Of a stretch of DNA of 64,000 bases, positions 1 through 7,793 are shown piece after piece. The stretch lies in the NCBI GenBank assembly GCA_023443625.1, contig JAEZTQ010000005.1, forward strand, positions 1-64,000. The letters are read 5' to 3'. Source of the DNA: Bacillota bacterium. Its GTDB lineage: Bacteria > Bacillota_A > Clostridia > Lachnospirales > Lachnospiraceae. How positions within the stretch are numbered: the first letter of the stretch is position 1; the number at the start of each line of letters is the position of its first letter. The notes below the pieces were generated by a model. The model was not told the DNA's origin. It did no database searches and saw only the letters and a list, made by a program, of their open reading frames with translations. The position numbers were made by a program, and so were the translations under genes.

Positions 1-166
1 TGGTATTTCCTTCTATATTAATTGGAGCTTTCTTTTTGGACCAATTACGTACAGCTGTTTCACTTAGGCTATATTCGCTGGCGACATCTTTAACAGCTTT
101 TCCTGATAGTACTAGTTCTGCAATCATAGTTTTAAATTCATCTGTGTATGTTTTTCTTTTAGACAT
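1..166 (-). CDS. IS3-family transposase OrfA, partial (cut by window start)
   Basis: The minus strand from 166 reads MSKRKTYTDEFKTMIAELV, then a helix-turn-helix stretch (KDVASEYSLSETAVRNW) and a basic tail, running off the window edge after about 55 codons. This is the usual N-terminus of the small HTH protein (OrfA) of IS3-type elements, which binds the element ends and is joined to OrfB by frameshifting. AAGGAAG lies about 9 bases before the ATG. OrfB would lie outside the window. The IS3 assignment rests on family recall. An unrelated HTH_Tnp_1 protein is the alternative. Confidence 0.7.
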   Translation of the reverse strand, partial: MSKRKTYTDEFKTMIAELVLSGKAVKDVASEYSLSETAVRNWSKKKAPINIEGNT

Positions 167-223
167 TGTATGGACACTTCCTTCCTTATTTATTAGTATA
201 TAGAAAACCTTATTTAGTGTCCA
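1..223 (-). mobile_element. End of an IS3-type insertion sequence
   Basis: Upstream of the orfA start, the minus strand has TGGACACTAAATAAGG with TG at 222-223. This fits the TG...CA tips of IS3-type elements, and a second TGGACACTTCC-like stretch lies just before the orfA start. I take the outer end to be near 223. The other end and any target duplication are outside the window, so the boundary is inferred. Confidence 0.4.
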
Positions 224-361
224 TAGTTATATACTAACATCAGTTCTTATTAACTAAACGTTCTTATTTGAAGGCTTTCAGGATATTTTCGATATCTATA
301 TAAAGCATGAAATATAGCCATTTATATTTAATAAAATGTACCTTATCATGTTAATCCTAAA

Positions 362-451
362 GAAGTGAAAGTTCTAAAAAGTCGTATAGATGAAATGAAT
401 TTTATAAAAAGTCGTAATTACGAAAGAAAACTTATTAAAAGTCGTCTACAC
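362..451 (+). repeat. Three tandem 30-bp repeats (left set)
   Basis: Units begin at 362, 392 and 422, exactly 30 bases apart. Each reads roughly GAARTGAAAnTTnTAAAAAG followed by TCGT and about 6 variable bases. The same motif occurs in the opposite orientation at 2450-2592. The two sets therefore bracket an interval of about 2.2 kb, as multi-repeat transposon ends do. Confidence 0.6.
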
Positions 452-470
452 AGAATTATGTGATTTCTCT

Positions 471-1424
471 TTATATTTGTTCAAGCGATTTTAAGCATAA
501 ATAGGTTAAGTATGGTGATGAATGTTTCTTTTGTCCAAAATCCCAATCTTTTAGTTTCTGGTAAATAGACTCTGGCGTGAAGAAGCCATCTTCTTCTTGT
601 TTATTTTGAATTATAGATTTCATCTCAAGATAACGTTTGTCATCTTTAATACTGTCACATTTATTCAAAACATTAACAACACTAATTATATCATACCATA
701 TACTGGGTGCTTTCAATTTACGGAAATCAGTGCCCATGTAAAACATATATGGATGCTTAACCAAGCTGTTTTCCCATAACAATAATATATTATTAGATAA
801 ATTTTGGATAATATCATCATATTTATGCTCTGGAATATTCATAAGTAAATCCAGCATTATTAATGTTGCATATGGGCAGATATCATCTTTTCGCCCAGGT
901 CCTCTGAATTTACCCAGTTCACTTGAAACTCTGCAAGGGAAACCATTATTATCATATAGTGAAATAAGGTATTCTACACCATTCTGAATATGCGTTTCAT
1001 AATCTATACCTGCTTTAATAAGAGCATGAAGAAGCAATGGGGCATCGCATAAGCACCATCCAAAGGTATCATCTCCACTTCCTCCAAAATGTTTTGGTAT
1101 ATTAGTTAATGATTGATATACACCATTATTATCTTTATGCTTCATAATTTCGTCAATAGCTAACTGAATCTCTGGTACTGAACAATCTAGTCCGATATCC
1201 AAAAGAAAAATTAATTTATATATTGGTAACATAGGATTCTTATGATTACTTACTATAATTTTGTGAAAATCAGTAATATCATTTAAGTATGATTTTATTT
1301 TACCATTCATTAAAACTTTATTTTTTAAATCAATTAAGTCTTCCTTTTTTTCATTTAAAATATTTAATCGTATTGCATACTGCAACCAATCTTCACTTTT
1401 ACTCAACAATTTATCAATTAACAT
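471..1424 (-). CDS. Hypothetical protein, possible terpenoid-cyclase/prenyltransferase toroid fold
   Basis: 317 residues with no signal peptide or membrane segment. The ATG at 1424 is preceded by TAGGAG. The sequence has repeating helical segments with short glycine/aspartate-rich links: FGGSGDDTFGWCLCDAPLLLHAL near residue 115, a DNNGFPCRVSS segment near 155, and QEEDGFFTPES near 275. It then ends YLTYLCLKSLEQI. Such 'helix pair plus DGGF/W' repeats are typical of alpha-alpha toroid proteins (prenyltransferase or squalene-cyclase C-terminal-like), but no catalytic DXDD or metal site is evident. It stands alone inside the repeat-bounded interval. Function is unknown and the fold call is tentative. 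Confidence 0.6.
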   Translation of the reverse strand: MLIDKLLSKSEDWLQYAIRLNILNEKKEDLIDLKNKVLMNGKIKSYLNDITDFHKIIVSNHKNPMLPIYKLIFLLDIGLDCSVPEIQLAIDEIMKHKDNNGVYQSLTNIPKHFGGSGDDTFGWCLCDAPLLLHALIKAGIDYETHIQNGVEYLISLYDNNGFPCRVSSELGKFRGPGRKDDICPYATLIMLDLLMNIPEHKYDDIIQNLSNNILLLWENSLVKHPYMFYMGTDFRKLKAPSIWYDIISVVNVLNKCDSIKDDKRYLEMKSIIQNKQEEDGFFTPESIYQKLKDWDFGQKKHSSPYLTYLCLKSLEQI

Positions 1425-1600
1425 ATCTTACTCCTAGAGACGAATTATATTCATATACAATTGTAAACAAGTATGAATTAGAATAAATAAATTATACATC
1501 AATTTACATAATTATTCCATATGAACATGAAATTATTCTAACCTAATGAATATAGGTATAATAGTATCATAGACTATATTAGAAAATTAAGGATACACTA

Positions 1601-1690
1601 ATGGAATATTCTTTGCATTTTGATAAAGATGATATTTTTATATACTTCATTTATAATATAGATTTCAATTACCGTTTAGAGAACGATTGA
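1601..1690 (+). CDS. Small ORF, 29 residues, hypothetical
   Basis: ATG at 1601 follows an AAGGAT ribosome site by 7 bases. It encodes an aromatic- and acid-rich 29-residue peptide starting MEYSLHFDKDD and ending NYRLEND. The TGA at 1688-1690 lies in the loop of a terminator-like hairpin. No family is recognised. The site and terminator suggest a real transcript, but the ORF may be the truncated start of a lost gene. Confidence 0.3.
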   Translation: MEYSLHFDKDDIFIYFIYNIDFNYRLEND

Positions 1691-1708
1691 AAGTCGTTCT
1701 CTATTTTT
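1678..1708 (+). terminator. Rho-independent terminator
   Basis: A perfect 9-bp stem (AGAGAACGA / TCGTTCTCT) with a 7-base loop is followed by ATTTTTAT on the plus strand. It overlaps the end of the 29-residue ORF. Confidence 0.55.
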
Positions 1709-1766
1709 ATCTTAAAGAATTATTACAGTAAGATAATGATAGAAAGGATTTTATCATGGGAAAAAT

Positions 1767-2457
1767 ATGATTTCATTATTGCAATTATTGTCGAAACGAA
1801 TTATGATAGAATCAAGATATATTTTAAATTCTAAATCAGTATATCCTTTAAAAGTTGAAAATATAGATGGTTTATGTTGAGACAATAACGCTATGAAAAC
1901 AATTTTAAGATATCTACGTAAAAAATATAATTTAAAAAACAAACAGATAAAACAAGTTTTAAATAAACAACATATACATATATTGCTTGGTAGAATAGAA
2001 GATTGCAATGAAATAGTAGTTAATATTATGGCTTACAATATATTAAGGATGGAATTATTAGGGTTATATCGATATGATGAATTATTTGATAAAGTACGTT
2101 GTTCATTAAATAGTAAGTATAATGGACGTATGGAGCTTAAGTTATTATCATTACTAAAAAAGGCAGAGATTCTATATACAAGAAAAAATGATTTAAATTT
2201 AGATAAACACATGTTTTATAATATATTCTTTAGAGTAACTTTTGATGCCTTTTATCAACGTTATGAATATATATTGGTATAGGTTGCTGAAAAATAATAA
2301 TTTTTCAATTGATGATACAATTCATAAGTCATTTAGTTATAATTATATCATTATGGTAGATGAAGATAATAAAATAATTCTAAAATATATTCAGGGACGA
2401 TTAGTTAGATGTAATAATTGTAAAATACGACTTTTAAGAACTTTTATTTCATTATGA
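1767..2457 (+). pseudogene. Degenerate plus-strand gene, unrecognised
   Basis: An ATG at 1767 with AAAGGA upstream opens a frame (MISLLQLLSKRIMIESRY...) that meets TGA at 1878-1880. The same frame then continues as a helical lysine-rich stretch, MKTILRYLRKKYNLKNKQ to 2282. A second frame (2242-2457) continues in similar style and ends in a cysteine-containing RLVRCNNCKIR tail. This reads as one gene with an in-frame stop and a frameshift. The product is not recognised. Codon use is extremely AT-rich compared with the operons further right. The two halves could instead be separate short real genes. Confidence 0.35.
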
Positions 2458-2592
2458 TTCGGAAGCAAAAGTTCTAAATAATCGACTTTTTAGAAGTTTT
2501 ACTTCATAAAATACAAGATATAAAATGGTAAAATATATGTTATAAATAGCAGTTTAGAACATTTACTTCTTATATTTTAGAAGATTTGCTTC
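2420..2592 (-). repeat. Inverted set of the 30-bp repeats (right set)
   Basis: On the minus strand, GAAGTAAAACTTCTAAAAAG starts at 2505 and GAAATAAAAGTTCTTAAAAG starts at 2450. Both match the 362-451 units. Two more diverged copies start at 2592 and 2569, and an oppositely oriented copy starts at 2462. The units point inward from the right, mirroring the left set. Confidence 0.55.
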
Positions 2593-2922
2593 ATCGGACA
2601 GGATATGAGGTTTTCTTGAATATTTTTAATGCGGATATATAAATATTGCCACCCTCTATTCGTTAAACTTAGGTTTTGCGAATAGTTGTGTATGGATTTA
2701 TTATAATTTGCTCTTCTCTTATTGTCGAGGGACATAATTGCTTCTAAATCAAGGACATAATTCTTTCCGATTTGTTTCTAATGTTGGAATTGCAGTTAAA
2801 TCATTCATTATTACCCTCCAGAAAATATAAATTTTCTACTTCGTATTTGTAAACAATGTCGATGTAACTCAGCTACACAATATGATTATTTTGTGGGTAT
2901 TTGACTTTACTAAAGACTATGC
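2593..2922. other. Non-coding gap with short direct repeats
   Basis: No gene is supported here. GGACATAATT occurs at 2730 and 2753, a 23-base offset. A 19-codon minus ORF (2749-2808, MNDLTAIPTLE...) has a GGAGGG ribosome site but ends at once, so it is probably the stump of a lost gene. Confidence 0.4.
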
Positions 2923-3354
2923 TTATACTATACATTTACTTTGAAAACTAATATTGTCGAATTTTTGTATTTGCCAATGTATTGATTCGCCAAAACACAT
3001 TTGAAAGTAATTTAGGATAACTGAACTTTGTAATGTTTCTACCTTTAGTTGCTTAAATTCATCGAACAATTCAAAAAAAAGTTTTAACCCTTCCTCTTCA
3101 CCGTTCACTTGTTTCAGTATCATGTTTTTCCAACCAGAAGTTGACTCAATAAAATTATAACATCGTGCCACATACTCATGAAAAAACCAAAATGGAAGTG
3201 GTAAAAGAGTAACTATTTTATTGGGGATTTCATAATCATAAAGAGCAGTAGCATATCCGATCAAAAAAGACTGTAAGTTTGTAATACTTGGTTCACCTAA
3301 AAACAGCACAGGTCTCGATTTTATTTTTTCAATTAACTTATATTCATATTCCAT
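2923..3354 (-). CDS. Hypothetical protein resembling polymorphic-toxin immunity proteins
   Basis: About 143 residues from the ATG at 3354, which has TGAGGT 8 bases upstream; the frame can extend two TTG codons further. The opening LIEKIKSRPVLFLGEPSITNLQSF resembles a common small-protein family whose N-terminus reads 'i.kRPgmylGe.si..L.aFl.GY'. That family is usually annotated as hypothetical or as immunity proteins of contact-dependent toxin systems. The rest is helical, with an aromatic PLPFWFFHEYVARCYNF segment. No toxin partner lies next to it, so it may be an orphan immunity gene. The family recall is from pattern only. Confidence 0.55.
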   Translation of the reverse strand: MEYEYKLIEKIKSRPVLFLGEPSITNLQSFLIGYATALYDYEIPNKIVTLLPLPFWFFHEYVARCYNFIESTSGWKNMILKQVNGEEEGLKLFFELFDEFKQLKVETLQSSVILNYFQMCFGESIHWQIQKFDNISFQSKCIV

Positions 3355-3481
3355 CAACAAAACCTCATTTCGTATAAAATATAAATAATTTATAGTTCAT
3401 TTTAGTAAACAATTATTAGTTTATGTTTGATATTATAATTCAATTTATTTTTATATTACTACCATAATTGTCCATTGTTTA

Positions 3482-3965
3482 TTAAATGAATATAGGTGGT
3501 CTATCTATGAATTGCTTTTGTCGTACATCGACAGGCTCACTTACACTATCCAAAACAAGTGTTCTCATTCTAAATAAATCTTTATCTTGTTTAGCTTTTT
3601 CCAGCCATTTAAACCAATATAAATAAATTGGCTAAATATTTAGTTGCAACACCTTTAAATCGCCTAATCCATTCTTTGAGGTTACTATGAAGTGAATTCA
3701 CATGATTGATATGATAGACTCCATTTCTGTGCTTTCCAGTTTTAATTCGTACATGCTCTAATGCAAAGTCCTTAGTAAACTGTATATAAGATTTATGGCT
3801 ATCCGAGCAAACAATTGACTGGATATCTATTTTACCGTTGTAGGCTCTTGTTAAGTCAGAAGAACTTATTCTACCCATGCATACACACTCTAATACGATA
3901 ATTTGATTACAATTCTCACTTATAAACGGACATAAAACTGGTAAATTGTTGCGAAACGGACACAA
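3482..3965 (-). pseudogene. IS1595-family (ISXO2-type) transposase remnant
   Basis: The minus frame at 3609-3965 encodes GRISSSDLTRAYNG, SIVCSDSHKSYIQF and GVYHINHVNSLHSNLKEW. These match the DDE-type ISXO2 transposase domain, including the conserved H-x-NS-LHS-LK-W region. A frameshift follows near 3625, and the C-terminal YWFKWLEKAKQDKDLFRM continues in another frame to a TAA at 3482. The N-terminal half is missing. The apparent start (MCPFRNNLPVLCPF) is translated from an unrelated pair of 30-bp repeats. The gene is therefore truncated at its 5' end and frameshifted. Confidence 0.75.
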
Positions 3966-3983
3966 AAGTGGTTATATGTTGTT
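3924..3983. repeat. Two tandem 30-bp repeats, IS-end-like
   Basis: AAACGGACATAAAACTGG begins at 3924 and AAACGGACACAAAAGTGG begins at 3954, exactly 30 bases apart. GGACACAAAAGTGG recurs inverted at 15481-15494. Multiple spaced repeats at an end are known for IS21-type elements. Here they abut the transposase remnant and probably mark a second, lost element. Confidence 0.45.
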
Positions 3984-4027
3984 GTCATCTCAAATTATAT
4001 ATGTGTACAGCATGAAAAAACTCCTAT

Positions 4028-4060
4028 AGTAAGGGGAAAGCATAAGCTTTCCCCCTTACT
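4028..4060 (-). terminator. Rho-independent terminator of the 4068-4787 gene
   Basis: A 14-bp stem with one bulged base (AGTAAGGGGAAAGC / GCTTTCCCCCTTACT, loop ATAA) lies 8 bases past the stop codon. On the minus strand it is followed by TATAGGAGTTTTTTC. Confidence 0.75.
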
Positions 4061-4067
4061 ATTTAAA

Positions 4068-4787
4068 TTATTTTTTAATTGCTGTCATGAGCATTAAGGT
4101 AAGGTAGTTTTCTGTGTCCGCATCGTGTAGTTCATCATCTGCGGTCATTCTCCAAATAGCCTTACCATCTGGAATCTCTTGGGAATATGTAACATCAACC
4201 AAACCAGATTTTTGCCATAGGTTTTGCCACCATTCAGCACTGTGCCATGCATACATATTAGGCTCCCAAAATGGCTTCATTTTTTCAGGTAAACCATTTG
4301 AAAATTCTCTAGAAAGTCCAGGATTTACAAGACCAAATTGCCCACCCTGTTTTACTAATTTAGCATAATGGTCACCTAAATAACATTCGTCAGTACCGAA
4401 ATAATGGTATGCATCTATACTGATTGCTGCATCAAAGAAATTGCTTGCATATGGTAGATTATGTGCTTCAGCACTTAATGGATATACCCTATCCTCCACT
4501 CCTGCTTTAACAAATCTCTCATAATTTTCTGTAGCAGGAAACCACAAATCATTAGCAAATACAGTAACACCATATTCTTTGGCTAAAATAATGGAAGTAA
4601 AACCTGCTCCACATCCCATATCCAAAACACGCATTCCTGGCTGTAAATTCATCTTTTCGCACAGGACTTCTATAAGGCATAACGCATTAGGTCCCATGAT
4701 ATAGTTGTAACTATGACTTTTATTAAAGTCGTCAATCAATTCTTGTATCAATGCTTCATATTTCTCTTTTAAAATAAACTTCCGCAC
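4068..4787 (-). CDS. Class I SAM-dependent methyltransferase
   Basis: 239 residues. The start is GTG at 4787, with GGAGG 8 bases upstream. Motif I is VLDMGCGAGFTSIIL (residues about 55-69), followed by an acidic VFANDLW and a DAAISIDAYHYFG post-motif. This is the Rossmann methyltransferase core of the Methyltransf_11/25 type. The substrate is unknown; the arrangement resembles small-molecule or cyclopropane-type enzymes rather than rRNA methylases. It is a single-gene unit closed by a strong terminator. The ends appear complete. Confidence 0.8.
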   Translation of the reverse strand: MRKFILKEKYEALIQELIDDFNKSHSYNYIMGPNALCLIEVLCEKMNLQPGMRVLDMGCGAGFTSIILAKEYGVTVFANDLWFPATENYERFVKAGVEDRVYPLSAEAHNLPYASNFFDAAISIDAYHYFGTDECYLGDHYAKLVKQGGQFGLVNPGLSREFSNGLPEKMKPFWEPNMYAWHSAEWWQNLWQKSGLVDVTYSQEIPDGKAIWRMTADDELHDADTENYLTLMLMTAIKK

Positions 4788-4990
4788 TTGCAGAGCCTCC
4801 TATTATGGTTATTTTTTCTATTTGCACTTTTAATGATGGCAAAAGAATAACAACCAAAGGCGGTTTTAATTTTATTTAAATACCCTCGGCTTTATCCTAA
4901 TGCCACCTCAAAATCAATGCTTCTTTTTAACATATATACCACACCTTTCCATTTGTAATAAAAATACTATATCAAATTATTAAATATATT

Positions 4991-5107
4991 TCAAGATAAA
5001 ATGAAATGGGTAGCTATTTCATCCTTTTCAAAAATACTATCGAATTCGAATTCATATATCTCAAAACGATTATCTCTTAGTGTAATAACATAGTCTGGTA
5101 CACTCAT
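4991..5107 (-). CDS. Small ORF, 38 residues, downstream of VOC gene
   Basis: ATG at 5105-5107 follows the VOC stop by 5 bases, and GAGGA from the end of that gene serves as ribosome site. The product begins MSVPDYVITLRDNRFEIYEF and ends ATHFILS. It is too short to classify. Position and ribosome site favour co-translation, but it could be the surviving N-terminus of a longer gene. Confidence 0.35.
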   Translation of the reverse strand: MSVPDYVITLRDNRFEIYEFEFDSIFEKDEIATHFILS

Positions 5108-5112
5108 CAAAT

Positions 5113-5526
5113 TTATTCCTCATGCCCTCTACTTCCAATCTCAAGCAAATTACCTTCAGGATCCGCAACATAAAAATTTCGTATTCCAAATGGATAGGTT
5201 ACAGGTTCACCTGTAAATGACTTTACTCCAAGTGTCATTAATCGCTCGTATTCTCTGTCAACATCGGAAAATTTCGGAAGCCAAATGCCAATTTCCATTG
5301 TCAGGTTAATTCCCTTCGGCGGGTAATAGGACTCACCTACAGCTTCTGCAAAAGCTTTTCGATCATACATAAATAATGATAAAGGACCACTGTTTGTTTT
5401 AAACTCAGCAAATAATCCACCGTCCCAGTCGGTCTCAAATTCCATGATGTTTCTATAAAACGAAACCATCTTTCCGATATCTTGAACCAACAGACCTACA
5501 CCGACATTAGCATTCATACCATTCAT
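5113..5526 (-). CDS. VOC-superfamily (glyoxalase/dioxygenase-fold) protein
   Basis: 137 residues from an ATG with CTGGAGGAATAG upstream. It opens VGVGLLVQDIGKMVSFYRNIM, which is the first beta-alpha unit of the vicinal-oxygen-chelate fold. It closes YPFGIRNFYVADPEGNLLEIGS, the classic C-terminal strand carrying the metal-type Glu. Members include glyoxalase I, bleomycin/fosfomycin resistance proteins and ring dioxygenases; the substrate cannot be chosen from sequence. Length is normal for a single-domain member. It probably forms a small operon with the following 38-residue ORF. Confidence 0.8.
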   Translation of the reverse strand: MNGMNANVGVGLLVQDIGKMVSFYRNIMEFETDWDGGLFAEFKTNSGPLSLFMYDRKAFAEAVGESYYPPKGINLTMEIGIWLPKFSDVDREYERLMTLGVKSFTGEPVTYPFGIRNFYVADPEGNLLEIGSRGHEE

Positions 5527-5764
5527 AAACTATTCCTCCAGTAATCATATTTTTTTATTTATCGTAACACGCTAAAAATGACAACAGTATGTTCTGTTAT
5601 GATTAGTCTTAATCATTAATTCATAGACGCCCATATTCACCTTACTTACCTTCTATTCCCAGCCTTTCAAATAATAAAATTAATATGAGTATTATATCTC
5701 AATTTACCAATTAACAAATATAATCAATATTTCTACTTAGTTAGATAATATCTTTAGGTATATT

Positions 5765-6373
5765 TTATTTTTTTTGCAAAACAAGTTCCCATGCTATTTT
5801 TGCTTTGCCATATTTCATCAATATTACTTCTTCCATATCAATGATTTTAAAAATCTTAAAAGTATTAAGAATATTACTCTTATCGAAAAATCGTTTTTTC
5901 CCCGTTTTTGTCATATATATTCCCTCTGAGATTTGCTTGCCTTGTCCAACACCGTAATTTGTGTCATTAATAGAATTAACCCTTACATATAACATGCCAT
6001 TAGTTTTTGTTACACGAATGATTTCTAATAAGATCCTATTTAATTCTATATTATCAAAATAATGGAGGCATAAATCAGCAACAATATAATCTGCAGTTTC
6101 ATCTTGAAACGGGAATTTTTCTCGTAAGTCAAACTGCCTTGTTTCAATATCAGGAAAATATTTATGGATAAATTTCATGGATTCTGACGAGATATCACAA
6201 CTTATAAGATTGCAATCTAAAGTACGCAAAAATGACGTATCATCTCCCCAACCACACCCCAACTCAATTAAATTGGATATTTCACTAACCTTTCCTAGAA
6301 GATATTTATCTAACCAGCCATCATATTTAATATTTTCATTTGTCTTCATTTTAATAACTTCATCCCAATACAT
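5765..6373 (-). CDS. Class I SAM-dependent methyltransferase
   Basis: 202 residues from the ATG at 6373 (MYWDEVIKM), preceded by GAGGT. A TTG at 6403 with AGGAAG upstream would add ten residues. KYDGWLDKYLL leads into motif I, LIELGCGWGDDTSFLR (about residues 36-51). It is followed by LISCDIS and the YIVADLCLHYFD region. The family includes TehB/Methyltransf_25-like enzymes acting on small molecules. The C-terminus (KIAWELVLQKK) matches the usual final strand. It is flanked by unrelated single genes, so its role is unknown. Confidence 0.8.
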   Translation of the reverse strand: MYWDEVIKMKTNENIKYDGWLDKYLLGKVSEISNLIELGCGWGDDTSFLRTLDCNLISCDISSESMKFIHKYFPDIETRQFDLREKFPFQDETADYIVADLCLHYFDNIELNRILLEIIRVTKTNGMLYVRVNSINDTNYGVGQGKQISEGIYMTKTGKKRFFDKSNILNTFKIFKIIDMEEVILMKYGKAKIAWELVLQKK

Positions 6374-6463
6374 ATGTACCTCATAAATACTAACAATTTT
6401 CAAATTATGACTTCCTATATTGCCTTCCGATTTTGTAGAAGATAGTTTTCTACTTCACTATTA

Positions 6464-7150
6464 TTAACAAAATGGAATTACCTTCTTGGTAAGTTCATCA
6501 AATTGTTTGATATAATAATCAGCCTCCCGTAACAGTATTTCACTCTTCTCATCCTCTTTTTTATCCAGATATTCTGTCAATACCGTTTTCATTCCTACTC
6601 TTCTGGCCCCAGCTAATTCATCTGAACCGCCGTCTCCTATAAATAAACTTTCATCTGCTTTTACATTCAATCTGCTCAATGCATATTCATATATTTTTAA
6701 ATCTGGCTTCATCATACCTACATCACAGGAAAAAACTGCTTCATCAAAAAAAGATGCCAAGGGTGATTGGGTCCAATATTTACAGTCGATAACGTCTGCA
6801 TTACTAATAAGGCATGTTTTAATGTCTTTTTCATGAATTTCTCTAATCGTATGTAATATTTTTTCATCTACTTCGAATAAGGCTTTTTGCATTCTAGCTT
6901 GTCGTAAATTCAGTATTTCTATCATTTGTTTTTCACTTATTTTATAAGGCATGGAATATATAATTCTATCTATAATTTCCCTTTCATCTTTAATTTCACC
7001 TAATGCACGTTCCTTATATAAATCACTATTTTCCGCATAATGTTCCCACTCTTCAGCTGAAATTCCAACTACATCATATTCATTTTTTCCTGTGAAATAT
7101 TGCGGATAAATCAAAGTAAAAAACAAATCAAAAAACACTGCTTTTATCAT
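6464..7150 (-). CDS. HAD-superfamily hydrolase
   Basis: 228 residues. Motif I is VFFDLFFTLIY (D8), motif II is CLISNAD, the conserved Lys lies in GMMKPDLKIYEYAL, and motif IV is FIGDGGSDELAGARRVGM. The cap segment lies between residues about 20 and 90. The second Asp of the usual DxDxT motif is replaced by Phe (DLF), as happens in a subset of this superfamily that still has the nucleophile Asp. Such members are often phosphatases or of unclear activity. GGAGAATAATAA precedes the ATG. Substrate unknown. Confidence 0.8.
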   Translation of the reverse strand: MIKAVFFDLFFTLIYPQYFTGKNEYDVVGISAEEWEHYAENSDLYKERALGEIKDEREIIDRIIYSMPYKISEKQMIEILNLRQARMQKALFEVDEKILHTIREIHEKDIKTCLISNADVIDCKYWTQSPLASFFDEAVFSCDVGMMKPDLKIYEYALSRLNVKADESLFIGDGGSDELAGARRVGMKTVLTEYLDKKEDEKSEILLREADYYIKQFDELTKKVIPFC

Positions 7151-7243
7151 TTATTATTCTCCATTTAGATAATCTTTCCTTATTCCATTTTTGTAGCTAT
7201 TGTCCCAGGGACACAAATCTGTTAAATGTAACAGTGAATTAGT

Positions 7244-7672
7244 TTAGAGTCTTGCTTCAATCCATTTTGATACATAATCAGCAACATCAGAGACACTTTT
7301 CCCGGTAATATCATAGGTATCTATTTTTTGATTTGATACAATACCATTTTCAATAAACCAACGATTATAATCGATTGAACTGTTTATCCAATTTGTATCG
7401 GTTATATATCTACCTTCACGCATCCTTTTTTCCAAATCTTCTGGATTGCATACTAAAGCTAAGTAATGTATTTCAGTGAAAAATCTACGATTATATGTAT
7501 TTTCAAAATAATCTAATGCTCCGGCTATTGTCCATAATAATGGCTTTCCACCTTGCATTATATTCTTTGATAAAGACAACATCTGTTCTACCCAATTTTT
7601 GTAATCATCATCTGTTTCATGGGACATAATATTGAATAAAAATCCGCATCCAAAACGATGAAATCCGTTCAC
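7244..7672 (-). pseudogene. Kinase-like P-loop ATPase, 5'-truncated and frameshifted
   Basis: The surviving frame carries the C-terminal two thirds of a small AAA/nucleoside-kinase-like protein: YKNWVEQMLSLSKNIMQGGK, FFTEIHYLALVCNPEDL, a DYNRWFIENG helix and a final SVSDVADYVSKWIEARL. This pattern is familiar from ATPases of about 180-200 residues beginning with GxxGxGKT. Here the P-loop is absent. Just upstream the neighbouring frame reads FIVLDADFYSI, which fits the missing strand, so a frameshift lies near 7630. Beyond about 7700 the sequence becomes the promoter of the plus-strand HNH gene. The 5' part was probably lost with that insertion. Confidence 0.6.
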
Positions 7673-7735
7673 GCCGAATTAATTCCTGTACAGTTGTAGT
7701 TTTCTACACTAGCTATATAAGTAATATTTATAGAG

Positions 7736-7764
7736 TTGCTAACTATTACTATATATTCTATAAT
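7736..7764 (+). promoter_or_regulatory. Sigma-A-type promoter of the HNH gene
   Basis: TTGCTA (7736-7741) and TATAAT (7759-7764) are separated by 17 bases. The ATG lies 30 bases past the -10, behind an AGGGGGAT ribosome site. Confidence 0.65.
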
Positions 7765-7793
7765 ATGTAAATAATACATATTAGGGGGATAAT

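Noticed and set aside
362..451. CRISPR-like array
   Set aside because: The 30-bp period has no separate spacer/repeat structure, the copies diverge throughout, and no cas genes are present.
597..779. Plus-strand ORFs opposite the 471-1424 gene
   Set aside because: They are antisense shadows of an AT-rich gene with no ribosome site.
1754..2008. Minus-strand ORF opposite the degenerate gene
   Set aside because: A hydrophobic low-complexity product antisense to the better-supported plus frame, with no start signals.
2749..2808. 19-codon ORF MNDLTAIPTLE... with a good ribosome site
   Set aside because: Too short and immediately stopped; treated as a gene stump rather than a gene.
7201..7213. 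TGTCCCAGGGACA palindrome as operator
   Set aside because: A single short palindrome after a gene end with no regulator nearby; could be an IS scar or chance.
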